From NCBI GenBank assembly GCA_037039685.1, contig JAWNGF010000001.1:8866001-8930000 (forward strand): 64,000 nucleotides of DNA. The letters are read 5' to 3'. The position numbers and the translations under genes are program-made. The notes under the pieces were generated by a model. That model was not told the DNA's origin. It saw only the letters and a program-made list of their open reading frames with translations, and made no database searches. This document shows, one piece after another, positions 43,517 through 53,209 of this stretch. The first letter of the stretch is position 1, and each line of letters starts with the position of its first letter. The stretch comes from Ceratobasidium sp. AG-K (taxonomy: Eukaryota; Basidiomycota; Agaricomycetes; Cantharellales; Ceratobasidiaceae).

Positions 43517-44869
43517 TTAATAAGCCTCGGTGACGTCTTTTCCCGATTCGATGTCTGAAGAGATTTCTTCAATCTGAGCTTCAAACCCTGAGGCTGTGTT
43601 TTTAGAAGGACAGACTCTTGCTGAGTGTCCCTTGCCACCGCAGGTGAAGCAAATCATTGGTCCTTTTCCTTTCCCATCCAGATCCATTGCGTTGGGGTCT
43701 TTAGCAGGAGTGGACGATTTGGGTGTTTGAATAATTGGAGCGTTGAAGGCACTGGTTCGAGTGTCCTTTTGAATTGCTCCAAAAGGAACATTTCCTTTTG
43801 TCCCATCGTCCCAGGAGATCTGTGGTACTGGGCGGCCCTTGGCGTTTCTGGTAATGTTTGAGATTTTGCCGTATTGCACTCCCCCTGTAGGCTTTGACAT
43901 AAAGACACGGTCGTTTACGTTGAATCTTTGACCTAGTGAGGTGTTTGCAACGCTTGGGGTTGTCTTGGCAGTGGTTTGTTTGGAGGTACTGGTTTGTGGG
44001 CCTTGCGACTTCTTTGGTGCATTAATGGCATTCATTGTAGAGTCAATTTCCAGGGCTCTTTCGCGAACTTGATTGAATGTTCTTGTTGCTTCGTGGGGTT
44101 TAAACTTCTGTGACACCATGGCCATCTTGATTTCATCCTTAAGACCGTCATAGAAATCATCACGAAGTACTCGATCAGTGTATCCAAGTACCGATGAATA
44201 AGTGACAAAGTCTCGTAGATAATCTTGGACAGAGTTCTTCTGGATCAACTTCTTGTATAATTGTCTATATCGGTCGATTTTGTGAACATCGCCGAACCTA
44301 GCTTGCATTTCGTTCCAGAATTCATCCATGTCGTGTAGCCAAGTTGTTGCTCCCCTCCTTGCCGTGTCCACATCAATTCCAGGTTGCATCCATACATAGG
44401 CAGGCCCCTTGCAATAGCCCATGATATAAGTGATTTTTTGTTCTGTGGTTGCTTGTGGGGATGTGTGGTTTATGTACAGAGTACATTGCGACTTAAACTC
44501 ATCGAACTTATCTACATCTCCAGAGAATTCCTCTGGGGGATGCATCTTGAGTTTGTATCCTGGGGTGGTTGTTGACGCGGTGGTAGAGGGTGTTGCACCC
44601 ATGTTTGCAAGTGATTGAGATACCGCATTCATTAATTGGTGAAGGGGTGCAATTTGTGCGGTTTGATTTTGAATTGCATGAATATCTGCAATGTTATTGT
44701 CGATTCCCAATTCTAGGGTAGAAGTGATGCCATTTAAGGCATTAATGTGACCGTTAATTTTTCGCACTTCGTCTATTAAGGCATTGATTGCCTGTGCAAC
44801 TACATCAGGTCCAGATGTTGCTGAAATTTGGGTAAATCCCCCTTGACCGGGTGATGGGGCTCTCGACAT
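43517..44869 (-). CDS. Gag of gypsy Y, intact
   Basis: 450 aa from ATG at 44869 (MSRAPSPGQGGFTQISATSG). It has an N-terminal helical capsid-like part (INALIDEVRKINGHINALNG), a central matrix/capsid region (HPPEEFSGDVDKFDEFKSQC) as in Ty3-type gag, and the zinc knuckle CFTCGGKGHSARVC near residue 410. It ends 35 bp before the pol ATG in another frame, so pol is probably made by reinitiation or from a separate start, not by a simple stop readthrough. Confidence 0.93.
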   Translation of the reverse strand: MSRAPSPGQGGFTQISATSGPDVVAQAINALIDEVRKINGHINALNGITSTLELGIDNNIADIHAIQNQTAQIAPLHQLMNAVSQSLANMGATPSTTASTTTPGYKLKMHPPEEFSGDVDKFDEFKSQCTLYINHTSPQATTEQKITYIMGYCKGPAYVWMQPGIDVDTARRGATTWLHDMDEFWNEMQARFGDVHKIDRYRQLYKKLIQKNSVQDYLRDFVTYSSVLGYTDRVLRDDFYDGLKDEIKMAMVSQKFKPHEATRTFNQVRERALEIDSTMNAINAPKKSQGPQTSTSKQTTAKTTPSVANTSLGQRFNVNDRVFMSKPTGGVQYGKISNITRNAKGRPVPQISWDDGTKGNVPFGAIQKDTRTSAFNAPIIQTPKSSTPAKDPNAMDLDGKGKGPMICFTCGGKGHSARVCPSKNTASGFEAQIEEISSDIESGKDVTEAY

Positions 44870-44893
44870 ATTGGAGCGGGGAAAAAGGTAGAT

Positions 44894-45145
44894 TTATTGA
44901 GATCCAAGGCCGTACAAAATGTTACGAATTCTTCTCCAAACCCTTCTATCTTTAATAATGCGCAAACTCCTCAAAAATATCAGTTCAAGGTTTTCGTCCT
45001 CCAGAAACAACGCGTTGATAACTCCTAGTTCGTCGTACTGTTCGTATATGTAGTTACGATGAACGTCTTCAATAAAGAGTTTTAGGGACTCTAGTCTAAG
45101 TTGTTCCCTGTGTTGTTCCTGTGTGAGTCGAGGTCTTGGTCCCAC
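44894..45145 (-). CDS. Gypsy Y ORF2: short helical ORF
   Basis: 83 codons, counterpart of 38798-39049 in X (DELGVINALFLEDENLELIF). It opens without ATG and overlaps the end of ORF1 in the same way. Confidence 0.45.
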   Translation of the reverse strand: MGPRPRLTQEQHREQLRLESLKLFIEDVHRNYIYEQYDELGVINALFLEDENLELIFLRSLRIIKDRRVWRRIRNILYGLGSQ

Positions 45146-45705
45146 TGAAAAGGATTGGGTGCGATAGAATTAAGGTGATTTAGAAGGCGGTAATCCTGGT
45201 TAATAGGAATACGCACTTCTGCTGCGAGATGACAGTATTTGCCCTTGATTTTGTCTTTAAGGGTTTCGATAGTGCGCCACTGACGTTTGTTGTTGCTGAT
45301 GAGATTTTCGACCTTTCGAGTGTGTTTTTCTTGGATTTTTATAAGTTGGTCGCAGTTTTCGATCAAGACACGGGTTTGTTCTTGCAATCGCTCGACTTCG
45401 ATATTAGTGTCCGCCAAATTTATGCTTTGGACACGATCTTGATCGGCTTGTTGCTTGTTTGTATTGTCAAGGTTAATTTCGATGAACTCGAGCCTTGAAT
45501 GGAGGGATTGATAATCGGCTTCGAGTTGATTGTAGTTTTCGTCGTTTCTGGTACGTTCGACCCTTAAATCCTCTGCTTGTTCAACTTGATCTTCTTCTAG
45601 CACTTCAATTCGACTGTTTAATTCGTCGACTTTGGTGTCTAGATCAAGTACGAAGTCCTTTAGTCTAAAGACTGCTTCGCAGAGGCTAAAAAATGCGGGG
45701 AACAC
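45091..45705 (-). CDS. Gypsy Y ORF1: coiled-coil protein
   Basis: 204 codons, counterpart of 38238-38852, again with no ATG in the frame. Differences from X are a handful of substitutions (for example CHLAAEV for CHQAAEV), so the frame is kept under some constraint or is simply young. Confidence 0.55.
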   Translation of the reverse strand: MFPAFFSLCEAVFRLKDFVLDLDTKVDELNSRIEVLEEDQVEQAEDLRVERTRNDENYNQLEADYQSLHSRLEFIEINLDNTNKQQADQDRVQSINLADTNIEVERLQEQTRVLIENCDQLIKIQEKHTRKVENLISNNKRQWRTIETLKDKIKGKYCHLAAEVRIPINQDYRLLNHLNSIAPNPFQWDQDLDSHRNNTGNNLD

Positions 45706-46187
45706 TTTTAAGGTTAATTAGTTAGTTACTAATTAGTTCCTTTTTAGTGCGTACTGATGGAAACGACAAGTTGATGTGGTTCTTGATGGATGAGAGTGTT
45801 AACTTGGGTGGTGCTCCGACCACTTTCCAGTTTTTGCTTGAGAGGATCTGGCTTCCTCAAGATGTTGATTTGGATGTGAAGGGTGCTAGACGCTAAGCTT
45901 TTGCTTTATATACTCCTTATCTGATCTTATCAGTTATCAACAGCCTTGGGTGGGCGTGATAGCGACAGTGTATAACAGAGTAAGGATGTATTTAGCTGAC
46001 TAAAGCCGCTATGACCCGAAAGAGGATAACGATTGGGTTCACTGACAGCGTATAGCGACGTGGAACTACTGGTCTATATCAAGTATAGCTCTTCGTTCGT
46101 TGTACTATGCCCGTTTTCCCGTGTACGTTCTATCTACTTGGTGGAAGAGCAGGGGCTTATGGCCGATGCTTAGAAGGCTTGACCTAA

Positions 46188-46601
46188 TGTCCCGACTTGG
46201 GTCAATTAGGTATATATAAGGTTAAGGGGTTCAACTTAGACAAGTCTTTGAACCCAAGGAGTAGTGATAAGTAAGGGGATTGAATTAGGCAAGTCCTAGT
46301 GGAGAAGAGGTCAAGCCTTGTCGTTAACCGGCTTGACCTCTGGGTTTATATACATGAGGGATCAGTGCCACGTCATCATCTATCAGTGTGGGAAAGCCGA
46401 GTACAACCGATGATAAGCGAGATAAGAGACATGACTCGACATTCTGGAAGTTCCGGAAGCATCCCCAATATCAAATGAAAAGACAAATACATCACATGAC
46501 ACAAGTTAAGCGCCAGAGGACAATTGTACCAAAAAAGGAAAGTGTTCGGAAAAAAGATATAAAATCAGAATAAAATGTCTGAGCTTAGTCAGCTCATGAC
46601 A
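46188..46601 (-). repeat. 5' LTR of gypsy Y
   Basis: 414 bp, same family as the LTRs of X; the adjacent primer site is at 46174-46185. Confidence 0.95.
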
Positions 46602-47410
46602 GATGTTCACAAGATCGACCGATATAGACAATTATACAAGAAATTGACCCAGAAGAACTCTGTCCAAGATTATCTACGAGACTTCGTCACTTATTCATCG
46701 GTACTCGGGTACACTGATCGAGTACTTCGTGATGATTTCTATGATGGTCTTAAGGATGAAATCAAGATGGCCATGGTGTCACAGAACTTTAAACCCCACA
46801 AAGTGACAAGGACATTCAACCAAGTTCGCAAAAGAGCCCTGGAAATTGACTCCACAATGAATGCTATTAACGCACCAAAGAAGTTGCAAAGCCCACAAAC
46901 CACCACTTCGAAGCAAAGTACTTCCAAGACAACCACAAGTACTCCAAATGCCTCACTAGGTCAAAGATTCAATGTAAACGATCAAGTCTTTATGTCAAAA
47001 CCTACAGGGGGGGTGCAATACGGCAAAATCTCAAGCATTACCCAAAACGCCAAGGGCCGTCCAGTTCCACAGATCTCCTGGGATGATGGGACAAAAGGAA
47101 ATGTCCCTTTTGGAGCAATTCAGAGAGACACCCGAACCAGTAACCTCAACGCTCCTACCATCCAAACACCCAAACCGTCCACTCCTGCTAAAGACCCTAA
47201 TGCAATGGACCTTGATGGAAAAGGAAAAGGACCAATGATCTGCTTCACCTGCGGCGGTAAGGGACACTCAGCAAGAGTCTGTCCTTCCAAGAACACAGCG
47301 TCAGGGTTTGAAGCCCAGATTGAAGAAATCTCTTCAGACATTGAATCGGGAAAAGACGTCACCGAGGCTTATTAAGGAGCCAAGTACTCGGTGATATATT
47401 AGCTAGTAAT

Positions 47411-50400
47411 ATGGATGAACTAGAAATCATGTCAATATCAAATGAAAACCAGTTATACCTTGATTTCACCGCTCATCCACTAGCTACGGCTCCTGGTTCT
47501 AAGTCAGTTAACAGATCAAAAAGATTCTCTGGACAAGCACTTCTTGACTGCGGCGCAACCTCCTGTTTCATCAACCCTTCCCTAGCAAAAGAAGCAAACC
47601 TTCCCCTTTTCCAACACGAAAAACCCAAGACTCTGCGAGTTATAGACGGACGAGAAGTTTCGTCTGGAAAAGTCACCCACTATACCAAATTTAAACTTGT
47701 CATGGGAACACATTCCAGCGAAATAGAATGTCATGTTACAAACATTGGAAGACACCCTATCGTACTCGGGATGTCATGGCTCAAGAAACATAACCCACAA
47801 ATTAATTGGAAAAATAGGACAATTGCATACACAAGCAAATTCTGCTCAAAAAACTGCCTAGAAGTCCCATCTATGCTCCAAATCGCAGCAGAAACTACAT
47901 TACCAGAGGAATACAAAGAGTTTGCAGATGTGTTCGACAAGTCCAGATTAGAAGAACTCCCACCTCACAGGCCAACTGACATTACGCTCGACCTCCTACC
48001 AGAAGCTAAACTAAAGCATGGCCCTATTTACAAAACATCCCCAGCTGAAGACAAAGAAATGAAGAAAGTACTAGAAACCCTTATCCAAAGGGGACACATT
48101 CAGATTTCTAAGTCTCCTTTGGCTTCCCCGGTTCTGTTTGTCAAAAAACCACATCCAGAAGATCCAAACAACCCAGAACTACGCTTTTGCGTTGACTACA
48201 GATATGTGAATTCGCTATGCAAATTCAACGCAAGTGGAATACCTCTATTGGACCAATGGTTAAGAGCCCTGGAAGGATTTGTCATTGGCACCACTCTAGA
48301 CTTGGCACAAGGATTCCATCAAACCCGAATAGCAGCAGGCCATGAATGGAAAACAGCATTCAAAACTCAATACGGCATGTACGAATGGAAAGTCATGCCC
48401 TTCGGCCTCAAAAACGCTCCATCAAGCTTCCAGTCCCTAATGAACTCTATATTCAGGGACATTATGGGGGTTTTCGTACTCGTATACATTGATGATATCT
48501 TTGTTTTTTCCAAACGAGTCGAAGATCATCCAGGACATGTGAAAGAGGTGCTAAGAAGACTAAGGGAACACAAGCTGATTGCGAAGTTGAGGAAATGCAA
48601 GTTCCACCAAACCAAACTGGACTGGGTAGGATTGGTCATTTCTAATAAAGGAATCGAAACGGATCAGGAAAAGGTCACGGCGGCTATGAATTGGAAAGCT
48701 CCCAAAAATGTCAAACAAGTTCAAGAATTCCTAGGATTCGTCAATTTCTATCAAAGATTCATTCAAGACTTTGCCGGCAAAGCCAGACCTCTGTACAACC
48801 TACTTAAGAAGGATCAAAAGTGGCAGTGGACAAGCAAAGAACAAGAGGCCATGAATGCACTAAAAGAAGCTCTTAAAGTGGCACCTGTAATGATGCAGCC
48901 CGATCAGAATAAGGAATTTTTCCTCGAGACAGATGCGTCGGGATTTGCCACAGGAGCAGTTTTATCTCAGAAGGATGAAGAAGGGAAGTTACACCCTGTA
49001 GCTTTTCTTTCTAAATCACTAAATCCGGCTGAGCGAAACTATGACATTTTCGACAAAGAACTATTGGCAATAATTAGAGCTTTCAAAGAATGGCGGCATT
49101 TACTTCAAGGCACGGAAAAAGCCATCCAAGTGATGACAGATCACAAAAATTTGGAATACTTCTCATCATCCAAACAACTGAACCAACGCCAAATCCGCTG
49201 GATGAATTTCTTGGTAGACTTCAACTTCCAAATCTTGTACAGGCCAGGAAGCCTAAACAAAAAAGCAGACATTCTCTCGAGGCGATATGACCTAGAACCT
49301 TTGGGGGGGGTAGAGAACCAAGTTCTCCTCAAACCAGACATTTTCATTTCGGCTATTACCCCTGACCAGGAGATTAACGATCTAATCAGACAAGCAATCC
49401 TTGAAGATTCCAGATTAGAAGAAGCCCACAATAAGCTGAGAAACGGAGAAAAAGTCAAAGATTGGGAATACAGAGAAGGACTCCTAATGTTCAAAGGGAA
49501 GATCTTTGTCCCCAAGGATGAAACCATCAGAAACCTGATATTGGAATCGCGCCATGACAATGTTACAGCTGGGCATCCGGGACAAGCAAGAACATTAGAA
49601 TTGGTCTCAAGAACTTACTACTGGCCAACCATGAAGAAATTTGTCAACTCTTATGTGTCACACTGCGAAACATGCATTCGAATTAAACCATCGAACCAAC
49701 TTCCCACAGGACTACTGCGTCCTTTACATATCCCTGAGAGACCCTGGGAAGAGATCTCCTATGACATGATTGTAGGGCTCCCAGAATCAGAAGGATACAA
49801 CGCAATCTTGACAGTGGTAGATCGGTTCTCCAAGATGGCACACTATCTCCCTTGCAAATCAACGGCCACAGCAATAGACATAGCCAATATCTTCATTGCA
49901 AACATTTGGAAACTTCACGGCACCCCAAAAGCAACAGTCTTGGATAGAGGATCCACTTTCAACTCAAAGTTCATTAGGCATCTGTACAAAAGGTTGGACG
50001 TAAAACCCACCTTCAGCACAGCCTACCATCCAAGGACAGACGGACAGTCAGAACAAGCAAACCAAGTCGTTGAAATCTTCATCAGGGCTTTTGTCAACCA
50101 TAGGCAAAACGACTGGGTGGCCCTGCTCCCTATGGCAGAATTTGCTTACAACAATGGAATCCAAGCATCCACTGGCAAAACCCCTTTCCAAATCTGCCAG
50201 GGTTTTAACCCTAGAATGAACATCGGGGAAGAATCAGACTATACTGTTCCTGAAGCTGATGCCCATGCGGAATTCCTGTTGAAAGGATACGACGAAGTCA
50301 AAGCTGCCCTCATCCTAGCAAATCAGTCCTATAAATACTACTTTGATAAAGGAGCCAAAGAACCAGAAGAGATAAACCTGGGGGATAAAGTCTGGCTTAA

Positions 50401-50818
50401 TCATCAGAACATTTCCACAGACAGACCCTCAGTAAAACTCTCCCACAAAGTTTTAGGCCCTTACAAAGTAATAGAAAAAGTAGGAACTCATGCCTTTAGA
50501 CTGGAATTACCAAAATCAATGAAAGTTCATCCTGTCTTCCATGTCATGCTGCTCAAGAAATTCCACTCTGATCCCCATGGCCGCGAACCCGCTCAACCAC
50601 CCCCTATTATCACACAAGATGGAGAGGAAGAATGGGAAGTCGAAGAGATCCTTAATTCAAAAAAATCCGCCGTCAACTCCACTATTACGTTAAGTGGAAA
50701 GGATACTCTCATGCAGACAACTCTTGGCAGTCAAAGGAAGATCTCAAGAACGCTCCCGAACTGGTTGATAAATTTCACAAACTCCACCCCACCGCGCCAG
50801 GCCCTTAGGAGGGGGTAA
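47411..50818 (+). pseudogene. Pol of gypsy X with a frameshifted chromodomain
   Basis: Starts at ATG 47411 and covers protease (LLDCGATSCF), RT (FVLVYIDDIFVFSK), RNase H and integrase. The TGG that is a stop in Y is intact here. After EEWEVEEILNSKK (about 50670), a run of seven A residues shifts the frame, and the chromodomain is replaced by an unrelated sequence (SAVNSTITLSGKDTLMQ...). The second integrase aspartate context is VLDRGSTF instead of VSDRGSTF in Y. The enzyme core looks complete; the targeting domain is lost. Confidence 0.92.
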
Positions 50819-51233
50819 TGTCATGAGCTGACTAAGCTCAGACATTTTATTCCGATTTTATATCTTTTTTTCCGAACACTTTCCTTTTTTGGTACAAATG
50901 TCCTCTGGCGCTTAAACTTGTATCATGTGATGTATTTGTCTTTTCGTTTGATATTAGTGATGCTCCGGAACTTCCAGAATGTCGAGTCATGTCTCTTATC
51001 TCGCTTATCATCGGTTGTACTCGGCTTTCCCACACTGATAGATGATGACGTGGCACGGTTCCCTCATGTATATAAACCCAGAGGTCAAGCCAGTTAACGA
51101 CAAGGCTTGACCTCCTCTCCACTAGGACTTGCTTAATCAAATCCTCTAACTATCACTATTCCTTGGGTTCTAAGACTTGTCTAAGTCGAACCCCTTAACC
51201 TTTATATATACCTAGTTTACCCAAGTCGGGACA
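50819..51233 (+). repeat. 3' LTR of gypsy X
   Basis: 415 bp, two mismatches to the 5' LTR at 37338-37752, followed by the AATAG target copy. Confidence 0.95.
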
Positions 51234-51869
51234 AATAGCGCATGATCGGTGAAGGCAAATCGCCTCTATGCTCGAGTGGTGACGAAGATTGGATCTATAT
51301 GCGTGGTAGGAGCTCATTTAGCTAAGTTCAAACATCAGAAGATATAGGCTAATACTTACCTTAGCATTGTTATATTCAGCTTCGCATTTTTCACATGTAA
51401 GTGTTCCTTCTGGGTCTTGGTAACAACCATGTTTCCACACCCGCAGGCGCATGGTACCCGTCTTTTTGGGTTTGTAGGTTTGGGATTGGGAGGCATGGCA
51501 AGGGAGTGGGTATAGAATTCAAGTGGTGTGTAGTGTGGGTGGCACAGCCTGCTATGCGTGGTGTGTGTCCGTGCACGCTGTCAAAAAATTACAAGTTCAA
51601 GGCTGATGTAAGCGTTGTGCTCCCAACTTATAAGTATCCCACCTCTCTGAGCACAACAATCCTCCCCTGCTTTGCCCCCCCCCCCGCCGCTGCTCTGTTA
51701 GTCTTATAATCAGGTATCAGTAAGTGCTCTAATAAAATTTCATGTGTGCTCTGCTTGCTGCGTTTGCTGCTAACCAAGTCTCCACCAGATTTCATTTGGT
51801 GGCAGGACATCCGTGTTTTTGACCGACACCCACCTTTCTCTTGCCAAATCATCACATAGATCTTTTGCA

Positions 51870-52660
51870 ATGGCTCCCAGAGGTAGGTTACAAGTATATT
51901 ACATTGTCTACAACCTAGCTAACGCGCTTACTATACTAGGTACACATACCAAACCCAAACCCCCTCCAGGGAGCGCAAGTGCCACACTGGCAAATCAATC
52001 AAGCAATTTGCTGGCGGGATCAAAAAGTAAGTGATCGACGCTAGCCGACAATAACCTCGTTGATCAATGGCTGTGCAGTCAAGGTTGAATACTCACCGAA
52101 TGGCCAAGGCTGACAACGCTGAAGATGGCAATGGTCAGAACCAGGGGAATGGCCAGAGTGGGACAGGAGGGCAAGACGACCACCAAAGGAACAGCCAAGA
52201 TGACCAGGACAACCAAGGCGGTAGGAATGCTAATGAGAACGGTGACGGTGACGGCAGGGATGATGACAGCGATGGCTGGAGCAAGGTTCAACAACTGACC
52301 CAGGATGCGTGCAACGATGAGGACAATGTGCCTGAAGAAACACGGGCAACAACTAATTTGGTGGCTTCAGAGGTGAGTAACAAGTGTTGATTTCAGCTTG
52401 AACTATACTGATTGGTCAAACAGAAGCGCAAGCGGATCAAGGACAATGACAACAACAAAAGTGACGATGAGCCCAAAGATGGTGGTGGTGACAACAACAC
52501 CTGTGGTGACGACGACACTGACAATGACAATGACCAGATTCTCACTTTTACGGACCTTTCTCCAGTTTCGTTTGTAGATACGTCTATATACCTGGTGTTT
52601 CACGCCATTTCCCCCTGTATTTTTTTGTGTTACATGCTTTTTATCCATATTTGGTTGTAG
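51870..52660 (+). CDS. Rightward gene of the class II element: Asp/Asn/Gly-rich protein
   Basis: A short start exon (ATG at 51870, MAPRG) is followed by an exon at about 51940-52026, one at about 52084-52372 and a last exon at 52424-52660. The third exon is low complexity (DGNGQNQGNGQSGTGGQDD). The last starts KRKRIKDNDNNKSDDEPKD and ends in a hydrophobic stretch (FHAISPCIFLCYMLFIHIWL). Linkage of the first exons is unresolved because the phases I tried do not all agree. No domain is recognised. It diverges from the leftward gene across a region with a long C-run near 51670. Confidence 0.4.
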
Positions 52661-52869
52661 CACTCTCCGTGTAATCCGTTGTTTTGCCCCACGTTGCAAA
52701 TGTCCGTAAAAATAATCAATTTTATGCGATTTATATTATACGGTGAGAACCCCAGCGGGCTGGCCCGTACACGTGGGTCCGTGATTTGCCAAAATCACGG
52801 ACATATTTCCCATATAAACAATCACGGGCATATTCCACATGCGACACGGAGGTCCTGCCCGTGTTCTTG

Positions 52870-52904
52870 CCTCCGTAAAACACGGAACTCCGTGGTCCAC
52901 AGTG
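52870..52904 (-). repeat. Right terminal inverted repeat of the class II element
   Basis: Inverted counterpart of 36440-36474, ending CCACAGTG on the plus strand. Confidence 0.65.
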
Positions 52905-53209
52905 TACACCGGGTCACAATATGGTTGGTAAGTCACATACATGCCACAGTCTTCTCAGGCATAACAATGAGCTTAGTATGTTGGTAGGGTCCTGAAGTAG
53001 AATGATAGAGTCTTGTTGGGTTTATATACGTATGTCCCCTTCACCCCAACCTACCCCAACACGAGGCGGCGCCTAGATACTAGAGGTCGCCAGTGCCGTG
53101 AGTGCAATACACGAGGCTCTTCGTCTGGAAGAATGCTCAGGTTACCTAATATATGATACAACTCGTATGTATCGGATACACACAAGCATAGAAAATGAAA
53201 ATCAGAGGA
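52905..53209. other. Intergenic between transposon and condensin gene
   Basis: No coding signal. It should include the 3' UTR of the condensin gene. Confidence 0.45.

Larger units (their letters stand above)
39659..46601 (-). mobile_element. Gypsy/Ty3 chromovirus-type retrotransposon Y, full length, nested in X
   Basis: 6943 bp on the minus strand, with 414-bp LTRs at both ends and the 5-bp target duplication GATGT (39654-39658, 46602-46606). The LTRs differ at two sites in my alignment. It belongs to the same family as X: same ORF order, same self-complementary primer site (46174-46185 against 46308-46319), highly similar proteins. Its chromodomain is intact, but its pol carries one in-frame stop. 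The insertion is younger than X because it interrupts X. Confidence 0.95.
39075..47375 (+). pseudogene. Gag of gypsy X, split by insertion of element Y
   Basis: The first part (39075-39658) runs from MSRAPSPSQGGFTQISA to FWNEMQARFGDV. Element Y sits at 39659-46601. The second part (46602-47375) repeats GATGT and continues HKIDRYRQLYKKLTQKNSVQ to the nucleocapsid. The zinc knuckle is CFTCGGKGHSARVC (CX2CX4HX4C). Removing Y and one GATGT copy restores a frame colinear with the 450-aa gag of Y. This gag cannot be made as a full product. Confidence 0.9.
37338..51233 (+). mobile_element. Gypsy/Ty3 chromovirus-type retrotransposon X, interrupted by element Y
   Basis: Two 415-bp LTRs (37338-37752 and 50819-51233) begin TG and end CA, and the element is flanked by the 5-bp direct repeat AATAG (37333-37337, 51234-51238). 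The LTRs differ at two positions in my alignment, so insertion is recent. Internal order: leader, coiled-coil ORF, short ORF, gag, pol (protease, RT, RNase H, integrase, chromodomain region), polypurine run (50807-50815), 3' LTR. Without Y and one target copy it is 6948 bp. Its gag is split by Y and its chromodomain is frameshifted, so it is not autonomous. Confidence 0.95.
36907..51496 (-). pseudogene. Leftward gene of the class II element, disrupted by gypsy X
   Basis: Exon 1 (51360-51496) starts MPPNPKPTNPKRRVPCACGC and continues GNMVVTKTQKEHL, a small Cys-rich head. An intron follows. The second exon starts near 51287 and is interrupted by gypsy X at the AATAG target. It resumes at 37337 with ALADPPPANFDNPGSCS in the same frame. 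A later exon carries PIPSDIISIPDSEADAQPV and ends in RLESAKN (donor near 37025). The last exon reads ARANLAPEELGDIRAFDFIV and stops at 36907-36909. The Cys-rich start and the EELGDIRAF ending recall proteins encoded by KDZ/CMC-type elements of mushrooms, but I cannot name the family. The insertion makes this copy non-functional. Confidence 0.5.
36440..52904. mobile_element. Class II DNA transposon with CACTG termini, split by nested gypsy elements
   Basis: Imperfect 35-bp terminal inverted repeats begin CACTGTGGACC and share TGTTTTACGG further in. Subterminal copies of CACGGAGGTC and CCTCCGT motifs are scattered at both ends, a habit of CACTA/CMC-type elements. Without the retroelements the element is about 2.57 kb (36440-37337 plus 51239-52904). 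It carries two short divergent genes and no transposase domain that I can recognise, so it is probably non-autonomous. Flanking trinucleotides (ACA left, TAC right) do not give a clean target duplication; TAC occurs on the left one base further out. Confidence 0.6.

Noticed and set aside
51401..51496. Alternative frame of the class II element exon giving a zinc-ribbon-like CEKC pattern
   Set aside because: That frame does not stay open into the next exon, while the MPPNPKPTNPKRR frame continues in phase across the gypsy X insertion.
36437..52907. Clean 3-bp target duplication around the class II element
   Set aside because: The bases next to the CACTG ends are ACA on the left and TAC on the right; a TAC match needs a one-base offset, so I do not claim it.
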